The notes beneath the pieces were generated by a model. It was given only the letters and a program-made list of their open reading frames with translations, made no database searches and had not been told where the DNA came from. From the NCBI GenBank assembly GCA_025642075.2, contig JAODUO010000052.1, positions 597,501-661,500 of the forward strand: a stretch of DNA of 64,000 nt. The letters run 5' to 3'. This stretch comes from Ridgeia piscesae. Lineage: Eukaryota; Annelida; Polychaeta; Sabellida; Siboglinidae. Both the position numbers and the translations under genes were made by a program. Positions 12,126 to 23,905 of the stretch are shown in pieces. Every line of letters begins with the position of its first letter. Position 1 is the stretch's first letter.

Positions 12126-12711
12126 AAGTGATTACATGATTTCTATAGCATCACTTTCATAACGAAAGCTGTGATTATCTCTAAAAATACACCATACAGC
12201 TGTACTAGCCTCTGAGTAAGTTCTAGCTGGAGTCATGTAGCACTGGACATTGTATTGTATCTGTAGTGATAAAGCTTTGGTCAGTGTTTCTGAACTGACC
12301 AATGGTGGGTGGAGGTGGACGTTGTGAATGTAGAAAAAAGCAGTATTGTACGAGGAAGTTGGAGTGTTGAGTACTTCCTACATCGACTCCACCCAAATGT
12401 GACTTATCTGTATCCGCCAAACAAACATCAGTCTTACGTCAGGTGACACCAATAAAGAGACTTTGACCAGTTGTTGGCCAGCGTTCTTGACCACACTCAC
12501 TGCCAGGACTGTAGAGTAGTGGCGCTTTCAGGATTAACCCAGTAGATTAACACACATAGAGAGGATTAAACCAGAACGCAAGTCAAGTCACGCATAATCA
12601 CCACTTGACTTTGTTGGCACGAGAGAGTGTGAGGCGTGCTTCAGTGCTGAAATCCATATCAAAGACAACTCATCGTTTCTTGCAGAGAACATTGTAATCT
12701 AGCCAATACGT
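12126..12711. other. Unique spacer
   Basis: About 590 bp of unique sequence without a credible ORF or RNA gene. Confidence 0.5.
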
Positions 12712-12890
12712 CATTAATGTGACATACACATTAGTGACGTACACATTAGTGACATACACATTAGTGACATACACATTAGTGACATACACATTAGTGACGT
12801 ACGTACACATTAGTGACGTACATACACATTAGTGACGTACACATTAGTGACGTACTGGCCACATTAGTGACGTACTGGCCACATTATAAT
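12712..12890. repeat. 15-bp minisatellite carrying TGACGTAC
   Basis: About 11 copies of ACACATTAGTGACRT in 15- to 19-bp spacing. Roughly half contain GTGACGTAC, so a CRE-like half-site TGACGT is repeated. The last copies acquire TGGCC. Confidence 0.95.
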
Positions 12891-13169
12891 GTGTGGGAAA
12901 TATAAAATGCAAGTGACAGAAAACATGATAACAAAGTGAAGGTGATGTTTGGAACTGTGTGATCGTGGCTGCAGTAGCCAGTGTAGTGTGACTGGTCAAG
13001 ATTGCGTGGTCATCCCATGGTTATGTGTGCCTTGACCAGCACTTCTGACACACTGTGACAAACAACCGAAACATTAATGACTCTGTCGGGCAATGACAAG
13101 CATAAGCTAATTCAGACAGAAAGCGATACCTAAACTACGGGGATGTGGTTACGTTAGAGTTGGTTCTAG
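12891..13169. other. Unique spacer
   Basis: Unique sequence; nothing recognised. Confidence 0.4.
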
Positions 13170-13590
13170 CCAACAATTACTGGCGGTAATGTATCACTTA
13201 CATGTGTTCTGGCACCATGTGATCCAGGTGTCTGGGGGGGGCACATGTGAGATGCTATAGTCCTTACAGAAATACATATTTTCGGTCTTATTTTGGGGCC
13301 TGATACACATAAGGCTTTTTGTGATCTGTGAGTCTCTGAAGCTAATTTCGAAATTTCCTGTTGATACAGTCTTATGGAAAATTTAATACAGTGTATTTTG
13401 AGGTCATATTTTGTGGCCTCACAACCGCAAGTAGGGATGCCGTGATGCTGCAGTTTTTACAGGAATACATATTTTGGGTCTTATTTTGGGGCCTGACACA
13501 CAAGGCTCTGCATGATCTGGGTGTCCCCAGAGCCATGTAGAAATCCCTATCTGCTACAGTCTTATTGAAATACATGTTTTTCTTGCAGGG
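13170..13590. repeat. About 95-bp imperfect tandem repeat, 3-4 copies with a 190-bp alternation
   Basis: AATACATATTTT.GGTCTTATT then TTGGGGCCTGA occurs near 13271 and 13463 (190 bp apart). A diverged version (GTATTTTGAGGTCATATTTT, GTGGCCTCAC) lies midway near 13390. ACAGTCTTATKGAAA occurs near 13366 and 13556. The simplest reading is a 95-bp unit whose alternate copies are more alike. Confidence 0.8.
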
Positions 13591-14109
13591 TACGGACTTG
13601 ACATTGGGTCAATAAAACTGGACCAACGAAGATCATGTGACAACCACTGAGAGCGTGTCAGGTAGGTGAGATTTTGGCGTTATTATCTTAAAGCATTTGG
13701 GTAATTCATATCTACTGTAAAATGTTGCCGTTACTGTGCTTGTACATGCGCCTGTGTATGGATGTGTTTGACCATGAGATTGGTCATGGCTGGGCAGTGT
13801 GACCTTGAGATCTAGACTGAAGCAAGTTTGTTGCATGACCTAGAGACGTGTCCATGTGACGACCTTCACACCAGTCTGCCATGGAATGCAGACGTTGAAT
13901 TAATTTTCACCGAACGCGGAAATTAATATTTTATCACCACAAAACCTACACGGCTGTTTCTAAGTAACTTGGTTGCGTTCTGTCTGTCTGCCGACCCTAG
14001 AACTGAATCTACAAGACCACATACACAGACGTGTCACGCTGCAGCTTAGCAGGTCTTCTTTATCATAGGATGCATGTGTAACAAGTAGCCCAGCCAGGAG
14101 GGGCACAGC

Positions 14110-14625
14110 TGAGATGTGGTGGACCATCTCGTGGGCCATCCGATGGACCATTTGGTTGACTATCTGGTGGTCTGTCTGCTGGACTGTCTGGTGTACCCTT
14201 TGGTGGACCATATGGTGAATTGTCTGGTGAACAGTTTAATGGGCTGTCTGGTAGACCATCTGGTGGGCCATCTGATGGACTGTCTGATTGACTGTCTGGT
14301 GGACCATTTGGCAGACCATCTGGCGGAACATCTGATGGGCTATTTGTTGGACCGTCTGATGGACTCTCTTGTGGACCATTTGGACCATCTGATGGACAAT
14401 CTGATGAAATGTCTGGTGGATCATCTGGTGGACAATCTGGTGGACTGTCTGATGGGCAGTCTGATGGATCATCTGGTGGACCATTTGCTGAACCACCTGA
14501 TGGTCCACCTGCCGGACCATCAGGCATCTGGTGTTCTGTCTGGGTGACTAGTTGATAAACATCTGATGGACCATCTAGTTATTTGTCTGGGGTCCATCTG
14601 ATGGACCGTCTGGTAGACACTCTGA
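14110..14625. repeat. 12-bp minisatellite (GACCATCTGGTG type), about 40 copies
   Basis: Twelve-base units such as GGACCATCTGGT, with frequent GGACTGTCTGGT and GGGCCATCTGAT variants. Because 12 is divisible by 3, all six frames stay open for long stretches and give period-4 peptides such as MVHQ or DHLV. These are repeat artefacts, not genes. Confidence 0.95.
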
Positions 14626-15040
14626 CAGTGGTCTCATTCGCTGTCTACCCATTGAGACACCCATGACAGGCTGTTAATGTACACTTAATAAAAGGCAACA
14701 ATAAGTAATGCAACGTAACAGTTTTGAAATATTACAGATGTTTATGTTGGGTAAATAAAGAGCACTGGGCTCCTTTTAGAGCACCATCACTAGAGCCACG
14801 TCAGTGCATTACTCCACTCAGTGCATTGTAGGTAGAGACTCGGTGCATGCACTATTGTAGGTAGAGCTTATAACAGCCAGTGCACTCAGCAAGGGCGTCT
14901 CAAGGACTTAGAGGCTCGTTTTTTTTAAATTATTCACTGCTTTGTGACATGACATGACGCAACGTGACGCGACGTGACGCGACACGACGCGACGCAACGT
15001 GATGGAGGGCCACCTAGAAGGCCCTGGACAGTGCCAGAGA
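14626..15040. other. Unique spacer with a short GACGY run
   Basis: Unique except 14950-15002, where GACGTGACGCGAC-type 5-mers recur. Nothing else was recognised. Confidence 0.5.
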
Positions 15041-15676
15041 TGACATGTGTAGCAGTATGGTGGCACGTGTAATGTGTGTTGTAGCATGTGTAGCTGTGTG
15101 TGTAGCTGCATGTGTACCGGCATTTGTCTTACATACAGTGACAAGTGTAGTGACATATGTAATGTGTGTAGTGACAAGGGTAGATATATGTGTAACTGCA
15201 TGTATAGAAGCATGTGTAGCTGCATGCGTGTGCATGCGTGCGTGTGTGTGTGCATGCGTGCGTGCGTGTAGCAGCATGTATAGTTGCATGTGTACTGCAT
15301 GTAGTGACATATGTAATGTGTGTAGTGACATGTGTAGCAGCATGTGTAATGTATAGTAAACCTATAGTGGCATGTGTAATGTGTGTAGTGACATGTGTAG
15401 ATACATGTGTAGCAGTATGTGTAATGTGTTTAGTGACACGTGTAGATACATGTGTAACAGTATGTGTAATGTGTGTAGTGACATGTGTAGATACATGTGT
15501 AGCAGTATGTGTAATGTGTGTAGTGACATGTGTAGATATATGTGTAGCAGTATGTGTAATATGTGTAGTGACATGTGTAGATACATGTGTAGCAGTATGT
15601 GTAATGTGTGAAGTGACATGTGTAGATACATGTGTAGCAGTATGTGTAATGTGTGTAGTGACATGTGTAATTCATG
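15041..15676. repeat. 45-bp minisatellite built from 15-bp subunits
   Basis: The clean part (15365-15670) has 45-bp units containing TAGTGACATGTGTAGATACA and TGTGTAGCAGTATGT. The part before 15360 is degenerate and passes through a GCATGCGTGCGTG stretch. Each unit decomposes into three 15-bp subunits related by TGTGTAG. The ORFs on both strands are artefacts. Confidence 0.95.
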
Positions 15677-16065
15677 TTTCCATCCACCAAAGGTGACTCA
15701 AACTGTGTGTCATTGACGGTCAGTCATCGACTATTACTTACTTCATAGATGTGTCTATTGATGTGAAAACGCTCGGCCTAATGAGATGTGATGGTTTAAT
15801 CATCACATTAATCATCACACACACTAACTTGTCATCATCTCCATATTCCTCATACAACTAAAAGACATATATAACTAATTAAGACAGCTGAGAGGAATTC
15901 CCGTACAATCAATATTCAAAATCAGCTGCAGTGGTTATAGCGACAGATGATAGAGTTGTTTAGTGGCCTTCACTGGTGACTATTTTAGGGTCTGAAAATA
16001 TTAGCAGTTCTACCATCATTGTATGTCACCATTATTCCACAGCCTGAGGTGATGGAGTGAGCCAT

Positions 16066-16365
16066 TACCCCTTGTCCCAGTCTTGCTTTACCCCTTGTCC
16101 CAGTCTTGCTTTACCCCTTGTCCCAGTCTTGCTTTACCCCTTGTCCCAGTCTTGCTTTACCCCTTGTCCCAGTCTTGCTTTACCCCTTGTCCCAGTCTTG
16201 CTTTACCCCTTGTCCCAGTCTTGCTTACCCCTTGTCCCAGTCTTGCTTTACCCCTTGTCCCAGTCTTGCTTTACCCCTTGTCCCAGTCTTGCTTTACCCC
16301 TTGTCCCAGTCTTGCTTTACCCCTTGTCCCAGTCTTGCTTTACCCCTTGTCCCAGTCTTGCACAT
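16066..16365. repeat. 23-bp minisatellite, about 13 copies, nearly homogeneous
   Basis: The unit contains CCCCTTGTCCCAGTCTTGCTT. All copies are identical apart from one 2-base loss near 16225. Such low divergence indicates recent expansion or ongoing homogenisation. Three forward frames are open as a by-product. Confidence 0.97.
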
Positions 16366-16669
16366 CTTCTTTCCACCTGCTCAACTTCATGCCTTTCTTC
16401 ACACAAAAACACTGTTAGCTTCAGTTTCATAGATCATCAGTTTATAATTCATAGTGCATTACACAATACTGTATCACAGAAAAAAATGGATCCTGATAGC
16501 ATTGAAACTTATTACAATTAGCACTGCCAGCGAGATACTGTTTGTATTTGCTGATAACTAGAAAAACAACTTGACATAAAGAAATGTGTGTAAGTATAAA
16601 AACAAACTTATTTTTTAAATGGTCGTACAATGTTCTTTCAGTCATAGGCTTGAGTTACACTGAGATAAC

Positions 16670-17890
16670 AAGTTTCTGCTCTCCTAGACACACACACAGC
16701 TGTCAAGTACAAGTTTGTGCTCTCCTAGACACACACACAGCTGTCAAGTACACGTTTGTGCTCTCCTTGACACGCACACAGCTGTCAAGTACAAGTTTGT
16801 GTTCTCCTAGACACGCACACAGCTGTCAAGCTCAAGTTTGTGCTCTCCTAGACACGCAGACAGCTGTCAAGTACAAGTTTGTGTTCTCCTAGACACGCAC
16901 ACAGCTGTCAAGCTCGAGTTTGTGTTCTCCTAGACACACAGACAGCTGTCAAGTACAAGTTTGTGTTCTCCTAGACACACACACAGCTGTCAAGTACAAG
17001 TTTGTGTTCTCCTAGACACGCACACAGCTGTCAAGCTCGAGTTTGTGCTCTCCTAGACACGCAGACAGCTGTCAAGTACAAGTTTGTGTTCTCCTAGACA
17101 CACAGACAGCTGTCAAGTACAAGTTTGTGTTCTCCTAGACACACACACAGCTGTCAAGTACAAGTTTGTGCTCTCCTTGAGATGCACACAGCTGTCAAGT
17201 ACAAGTTTGTGCTCTCCTAGACATGCAGACAGCTGTTAAGTACAAGTTTGTGTTCTCCTAGACACGCAGTCAGCTGTCAAGTACACATGTGTTCTCTCCT
17301 AGACACACAGACAGCTGTCAGGTACAAGTTTGTGCTCTCCTAGACATGCAGACAGCTGTCAAGTACAAGTTTGTGCTCCCCTAGACATGCATGCAGCTGT
17401 CAAGTACAAGTTTGTTTTTTCCTAGACACCCAGACAATTGTCAAGTACACATTTGTTCTCTCCTAGACACAGACAGCTGTCAAGTACAAGTGTGTGCTCC
17501 CCTAGACATGCAGGCAGCTGTCAAGTACAAGTTTGTTTTCTCCTAGACACACAGACAGTTGTCAAGTACACATTTGTTCTCTCCTAGACACAGACAGCTG
17601 TCAAGTACAAGTGTGTGCTCCCCTAGACATGCATGCAGCTGTCAAGTACAAGTTTGTTTTCTCCTAGACACACAGACAATTGTCAAGTACACATTTGTTC
17701 TCTCCTAGACACAAACAGCTGTCAAGTACAAGTTTGTGCTCCCCTAGACATGCAGGCAGCTGTCAAGTACAAGTTTGTTTTCTCCTAGACACACAGACAG
17801 TTGTCAAGTACACATGTGTTCTCTCCTAGACACAGCCAGCTGTCAAGTACAAGTTTGTGCTCCCCTAGACATGCAGGCAGCTGTCAAGTA
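16670..17890. repeat. 41-bp minisatellite, about 30 copies, with a three-unit higher-order repeat at its right end
   Basis: The unit contains AGACACACACACAGCTGTCA and AGTACAAGTTTGTGCTCTCC. Many copies read GCAGACAGCTGTCAAG, which includes the palindrome GACAGCTGTC. From about 17400 the units fall into a three-unit series of about 120 bp (variants with CAGTTGTC, CACAGACAGCTG and CATGCAGGCAGCTG), repeated about four times. Confidence 0.97.
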
Positions 17891-19369
17891 TGAGTCTGTA
17901 CTTTGAAATTGCAAACATATATTTTTTAAGCATTTAATTTTAATACTGATCTGTAAGTCAGAAATATGCCACTGCCAGTCAGGTCATCATGTCATGTCAT
18001 GAAACGCACTCAGACAGTACTGTACCCACCAGTTCAAGCGAGACTGAGAATTTTTGCAAAAAGGTTTACCTGGTAGTTGACCTATTTGATCCAGTCTGGG
18101 CAGTGTAGGTAGATGACCATCAGGAGATATTGATGTCCAGCGTATTATGACCAGTGTGAAGAGGTTTTCATGAGCTAATCTGAAGATGAATTGCTCTGTC
18201 AGGATGTGAGTGAGTCAACCATTAGAGACACAGACGTCACTCTCTGATGAGCCAAGTGGAATAATTCCACACAAATTCACGTGGCATTATATAAATTTAC
18301 CCGTACACTGTGTACCTGGTCATTAATCTTATAACCTGTCCATACGTTGTACTGTGAACGTGGTAGTACACGTTCACAGTTGTTCTTATTTTGTGCCGCT
18401 TAGTGGATGCAGGAATTTTGTTCAACAATACTCGTCAAAATATTGAGCAAGGTTACAAATCCTGACCATGATCAAAATTGATAAGTTTGACAAAAGGGTT
18501 TGAAAAATATACATGCGTAAAAAGTGTATATAATGGCCAAATGTATGGCTAAAAAATACTGACCGAGTCCAAAAAATACTCACCAAAGTCAGGTATAGAG
18601 ATCAAGATGTAAATTAGAGACTACAGTTGAGACTATTGACCACCCAAAGATGAAACATAGAGACCACTGTCTAACTGTGGAACATGGCGAAACCTTTTGG
18701 GCCACCTGTGAGAATAATTGCATAACTGTTGATGAAGGTTGTAATGTGCAATAATATTTAAATTATTGCTCATTTTAGATTTCTAAAATTAGTTCTTAGA
18801 ACAATACACACAGTCTTCGCTGTGGTAGTGCCTGTCTACATTCTTACGTCAGTGTCTAATTGTTTCTCGTTCTACTCCTGTGTATTTTAGTCACCAATTC
18901 TCCTAAAAGCCATTTAAAATCAGGAGGTAGTTGAGCTGGAAAAAATCGGCAGTGGTGTGTCTTTTATATTGCGTCAGCTCAACCAGAAAATGTTCCTCGC
19001 ACACACACACACATATTCCGCGGTTCACTCAGTGGATGTTTTAGGGTCAACAACCCGTAGTGTACATTCGTGTGTAGACCCACAATGACATTAATCCTGA
19101 CTGACAATGTATGTGTGTTGATAATGTCGGACTGAGAGTGCCTTGAGAGATAGAACCAATACTGGATCGCGGCGTGTCAGTGCAAGGGGTCGGCAAATAC
19201 CAGAGAGCAACTGCATTAATATGGCATTAACGCCACTAAACACATATCTTCTTCGGTTTACGCTCACTTAGCACGGTGTCTGCCGCATGAAACGATGGCA
19301 AATATGACAGCAATGATGTGTGTCAAGGATTAGGGTATAACTGACGGGGGGGGACTGACAGTTGTCACA
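17891..19369. other. Unique DNA with one strong hairpin
   Basis: About 1.5 kb of unique sequence. A 12-bp-arm inverted repeat lies at 18351-18380 and a short CA run near 19000. No ORF or mobile element was recognised. Confidence 0.5.
18351..18380. other. Perfect inverted repeat, 12-bp arms and 6-base loop
   Basis: ACTGTGAACGTG (18351-18362), loop GTAGTA, then CACGTTCACAGT (18369-18380). It lies in unique DNA and is not part of a tandem array. There is no T-run after it. It could be a protein-binding dyad or a small hairpin. Confidence 0.9.
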
Positions 19370-19765
19370 CAGTGAGACAGTTTGCGACATACTTGGGGTA
19401 GTGATGAAGGGGGAAAGACAGTTATTACTGAGGATGGGGAAAAATTGTCAGGGGAGGGGGTTGATGGAGGTAATTATGAGGGGTTGGTTTAGGAAACGGT
19501 GGATATTGATGGAGGGAACTATTGGGGTTGATAGAGGGAATTATCAAGGGTTGATAGAGGGAACTATTCAAGATTTGTGCAGGGAATCATTTGGTGGTTG
19601 ATGAAGGGAACTATTGGGGTTGATGGAATTAACCACCAGGGTTGATGGGAGGAACCATTGGGGGTTGGAAGGAACTCTTGGGGGTTGAATGGTTAATGAG
19701 TGGAACTATCCGAGTTGACAGAGGGAACTATTGGGGGTTGATGAGACAAACTGTTGTGGGTTCGG
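19370..19765. repeat. Degenerate GGGTTGATGGAGGGAACTATT minisatellite
   Basis: Words GGGTTGATAGAGGGAA and CTATTGGGG recur about every 24-30 bp with many differences. The array is G-rich on the plus strand. Confidence 0.8.
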
Positions 19766-20399
19766 TTTTAGTAAACACCCACCTGCATCACCTAAAAAAA
19801 GTGTAACGTGACCCTTAAATTATTGCAGAATATGTTTATAGACACTAGTTGTAGTTGCAACCGCAATGATACTGTGTTATGATTGTGGCGCCCAGTGTAG
19901 GATTTTGACTCTGGTGTTGCTATATGCGGCTGTTGATGGCCTGGGTGTAGCACTAAACACAAGTCCTGCCTGTGATGACGGAAGATAGTCTATGTTTAGA
20001 AACACACGGAATTGTTGCTATTTATTGTGGCTGATCTGTGAGTCATGCTCCCCGTGTCAGTTTCATCTGGGGACCGTCTCAAAGGTGGGTTTTGCAATTA
20101 AAGGCATTCATTTGAGATCAGTGGTGACTGGTGGCTGTAAGCAGTGTCTCTTGAGGGCTCATTAGTATAAACACCCATAGCAGTGTCACCTATGACATCA
20201 CCACAGCTGTCAGCCGGGCCTGATATCATGGCTGGACAGTCACTAGTGGTCATTATGAGGCTGCAGTGATGTCACTGGTAGCACTGATGACATCATTATG
20301 TGTGTGATTGACCCCTGTAATCTGTCTCAGTGATGGTCAATACTTACTGTCCAGTGTAGTGAAGTGACCCTGATACACAGTGTCCTGCTCTAAACGACT
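19766..20399. other. Unique spacer
   Basis: About 630 bp, unique, rich in TGAC/GTCA words. No gene was recognised. Confidence 0.5.
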
Positions 20400-22612
20400 C
20401 CTTAGAGACAGTTTGTCAATCTGTAGATGTGACACCAAGTGTCACTGACAGTTGCTCTGTCTGTAAAATTAATATGACCCGAAGTGTTAAAGACAGTTCA
20501 GTTCCACAACTGTAAACATGACTAACTGTTAGAGACAGTTGCACTGTCAGTAAATATGAATCTAAGTGTCCGAGACATTTGCACTAATTGTCAGAGACAG
20601 TTGCTGTATCAGTGCATATGACACCAAGCGTTAGAGACAGTTACACCATATGTGAGTATGACTTTAAGTGTTAGAGATAGTTACACCATAATGTTATGTG
20701 AGTATGATTTAAATTTTAGAGACAGTTGCACCATATGTGAGTATGACTTTGATGTTAGAGACAGTTACACCATATGTAGTATGACTTTAATGTTAGAGAC
20801 AGTTACACCATATTTGAGTATGACTTTAATGTTAGAGACAATTACACCATATGTCAGTATGACTTTAATGTTAGAGACAGTTACACCATATGTCAGTATG
20901 ACTTTAATGTTAGAGACAGTTACACCATATGTCAGTATGACTTTAATGTTAGAGACAGTTACACCATATGTCAGTATGACTTTAATGTTAGAGACAGTTA
21001 CACCATATGTCAGTATGACTTTAATGTTAGAGACAGTTACACCATATGTCAGTATGACTTTAATGTTAGAGACAGTTACACCATATGTCAGTATGACTTT
21101 AATGTTAGAGACAGTTGCACCATATGTCAGTATGACTTTGATGTTAGAGACAGTTACACCATCTATGAGTATGACTCTTAAGTATTAGAGACAGTTACAC
21201 CATCTGTGAGTATGACTCTTAAGTATTAGAGACAGTTACACCATCTGTGAGTATGACTCTAAATGTTAGAGACAGTTACACCATCTGTGAGTATGACTCT
21301 AAATGTTAGAGACAGTTACACCATCTGTGAGTACGACTCCTAGTGTTAGCGACAGTTACACCATCTGTGAGTATGACTCTAAATGTTAGAGACAGTTACA
21401 CCATCTGTGAGTATGACTCTAAATGTTAGAGACAGTTACACCATCTGTGAGTACGACTCTAAATGTTAGAGACAGTTACACCACCTGTGAGTATGACTCC
21501 TAGTGTTAGAGACAGTTACACCATCTGTGAGTACGACTCCTAGTGTTAGCGACAGTTACACCACCTGTGAGTATGACTCTAAATGTTAGAGACAGTTACA
21601 CCATCTGTGAGTACGACTCCTAGTGTTAGAGACAGTTCCACCATCTGTGAGTATGACTCTAAATGTTAGAGACAGTTACACCATCTGTGAGTATGACTCT
21701 AAATGTTAGAGACAGTTCCACCATCTGTGAGTATGACTCTAAATGTTAGAGACAGTTCCACCATCTGTGAGTATGACTCTAAATGTTAGAGACAGTTCCA
21801 CCATCTGTGAGTATGACTCTAAATGTTAGAGACAGTTCCACCATCTGTGAGTATGACTCTAAATGTTAGAGACAGTTACACCATCTGTGAGTACGACTCC
21901 TAGTGTTAGAGACAGTTCCACCATCTGTGAGTATGACTCTAAATGTTAGAGACAGTTCCACCATCTGTGAGTATGACTCTAAATGTTAGAGACAGTTCCA
22001 CCATCTGTGAGTATGACTCTAAATGTTAGAGACAGTTCACCATCTGTGAGTATGACTCTAAATGTTAGAGACAGTTCCACCATCTGTGAGTATGACTCTA
22101 AATGTTAGAGACAGTTCCACCATCTGTGAGTATGACTCTAAATGTTAGAGACAGTTCCACCATCTGTGAGTATGACTCTAAATGTTAGAGACAGTTCCAC
22201 CATCTGTGAGTATGACTCTAAATGTTAGAGACAGTTCCACCATCTGTGAGTATGACTCCTAGTTAGAGACAGTTCTACCATCTGTGAGTATGACTCTAAA
22301 TGTTAGAGACAGTTACACCATCTGTGAGTATGACTCTAAATGTTAGAGACAGTTCCACCATCTGTGAGTATGACTCTAAATGTTAGAGACAGTTGCACCA
22401 TCTGTGAGTATGACTCTAAATGTTAGAGACAGTTCCACCATCTGTGAGTATGACTCTAAATGTTAGAGACAGTTCCACCATCTGTGAGTATGACTCTAAA
22501 TGTTAGAGACAGTTCCACCATCTGTGAGTATGACTCTAAATGTTAGAGACAGTTACACCACCTGTGAGTATGACTCTAAATGTTAGAGACAGTTGCACCA
22601 TCTGTGAATATG
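20400..22612. repeat. 39/40-bp minisatellite, about 55 copies, two sharply separated subfamilies
   Basis: All units share GTTAGAGACAGTTACACCAT. From 20650 to about 21165 the unit is 39 bp (ATGTCAGTATGACTTTA) and nearly uniform. From about 21170 to 22610 it is 40 bp (CTGTGAGTATGACTCTAAAT), with recurring ACACC/TCCACC and CTCCTAGTG variants. Copies before 20650 are decayed. The 178-aa ORF at 20652-21188 exists only because 39 is divisible by 3. Confidence 0.97.
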
Positions 22613-22751
22613 CCTCCCCCTGGGTCGGTCTTGTGGATCTAATCCCTAGGTGTATCTTGTAATCAGATTCGGTGTGGCTCTGAATAAGAGCAGGCAACTT
22701 TGATGCTGTGAATTCTCAGAAAGTATGTCTGTACCAAGGTACCTATTTCCC

Positions 22752-22769
22752 GGGTTGGGTTGGGTTGGG
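22752..22769 (+). other. Canonical G-quadruplex motif (GGGTT)4
   Basis: GGGTTGGGTTGGGTTGGG lies in the 300-bp unique gap between the 40-bp and 26-bp arrays. Four G3 tracts with 2-base loops meet the usual quadruplex rule. Confidence 0.85.
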
Positions 22770-22919
22770 TTACTTCTGTGGAAGTCCAGTCAGACTAGGA
22801 CACTGGTCACTGAGCTGACCTGTCTGGGTCACGCCCCATCAAACAACCTCTTACATTACCTCTCCAGTGCTCTACCTCAACTCACTTGTTCATATCTAGT
22901 CCAACTTGTTGCAAAGGTT

Positions 22920-23905
22920 TCTATGTTTGTCCTGTTGTCTGAGTTCCTATGGCTGTCCTGTTGTCAGCGTTCCTATGGCTGTCCTGGTGACAGGGTTCCT
23001 ATGGTTGTCATGGTTCCTATGGCTGTCCTGTTGTCAGAGTTCCTATGGTTGTCCTGTTGTCAGAGTTCCTATGGCTATCCTGTTGTCAGGGTTCCTATGG
23101 CTGTCCTGTTGTCAGGGTTCCTATGGTTGTCCTGTTGTCAGGGTTCCTATGGTTGTCCTGTTGTCAGAGTTCCTATGGTTGTCCTGTTGTCAGGATTCCT
23201 ATGGTTGTCCTGTTGTCAGGGTTCCTATCGCTGTCCTGTTGTCAGGGTTCCTATGGTTGTCTTGTTGTCAGGGTTCCTATGGTTGTCCTGTTGTCAGGGT
23301 TCCTATGGCTGTCCTGTTGTCAGGGTTCCTATGGTTGTCTTGTTGTCAGGGTTCCTATGGTTGTCTTGTTGTCAGGGTTCCTATGGTTGTCCTGTTGTCA
23401 GGGTTCCTATGGTTGTCCTGTTGTCAGGGTTCCTATGGTTGTCCTGTTGTCTGGGTTCCTATGGTTGTCCTGTTGTCTGGGTTCCTATGGTTGTCCTGTT
23501 GTCAGGGTTCCTATGGTTGTCCTGTTGTCAGGGTTCCTATGGTTGTCCTGTTGTCAGGGTTCCTATGGTTGTCCTGTTGTCTGGGTTCCTATGGTTGTCC
23601 TGTTGTCAGGGTTCCTATGGTTGTCCTGTTGTCAGGGTTCCTATGGTTGTCCTGTTGTCAGGGTTCCTATGGTTGTCCTGTTGTCAGGGTTCCTATGGTT
23701 GTCCTGTTGTCTGGGTTCCTATGGTTGTTCTGTTGTCAGGGTTCCTGTGGTTGTCCTGTTGTCAGGGTTCCTATCACTGTCCTGTTATCAGGGTTCCTAT
23801 GGTTGTCCTGTTGTCATGGTTCCTATGGTTGTCCTGTTGTCTGGGTTCCTATGGTTGTCCTGTTGTCAGGGTTCCTATGGTTGTCCTGTTGTCTGGGTTC
23901 CTATG
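22920..23905. repeat. 26-bp minisatellite, about 38 copies
   Basis: The unit contains CTATGGTTGTCCTGTTGTCA then GGGTTC. Variants alternate GGTTGT/GGCTGT and TCAGGG/TCTGGG. The unit has no stop in any forward frame, which creates overlapping ORFs of 399, 360 and 346 codons. They encode the same 26-residue permuted repeat and are not credible genes. Confidence 0.98.

Noticed and set aside
22752..22769. Telomere-like repeat
   Set aside because: GGGTT is not the animal telomere unit TTAGGG and only four copies are present.
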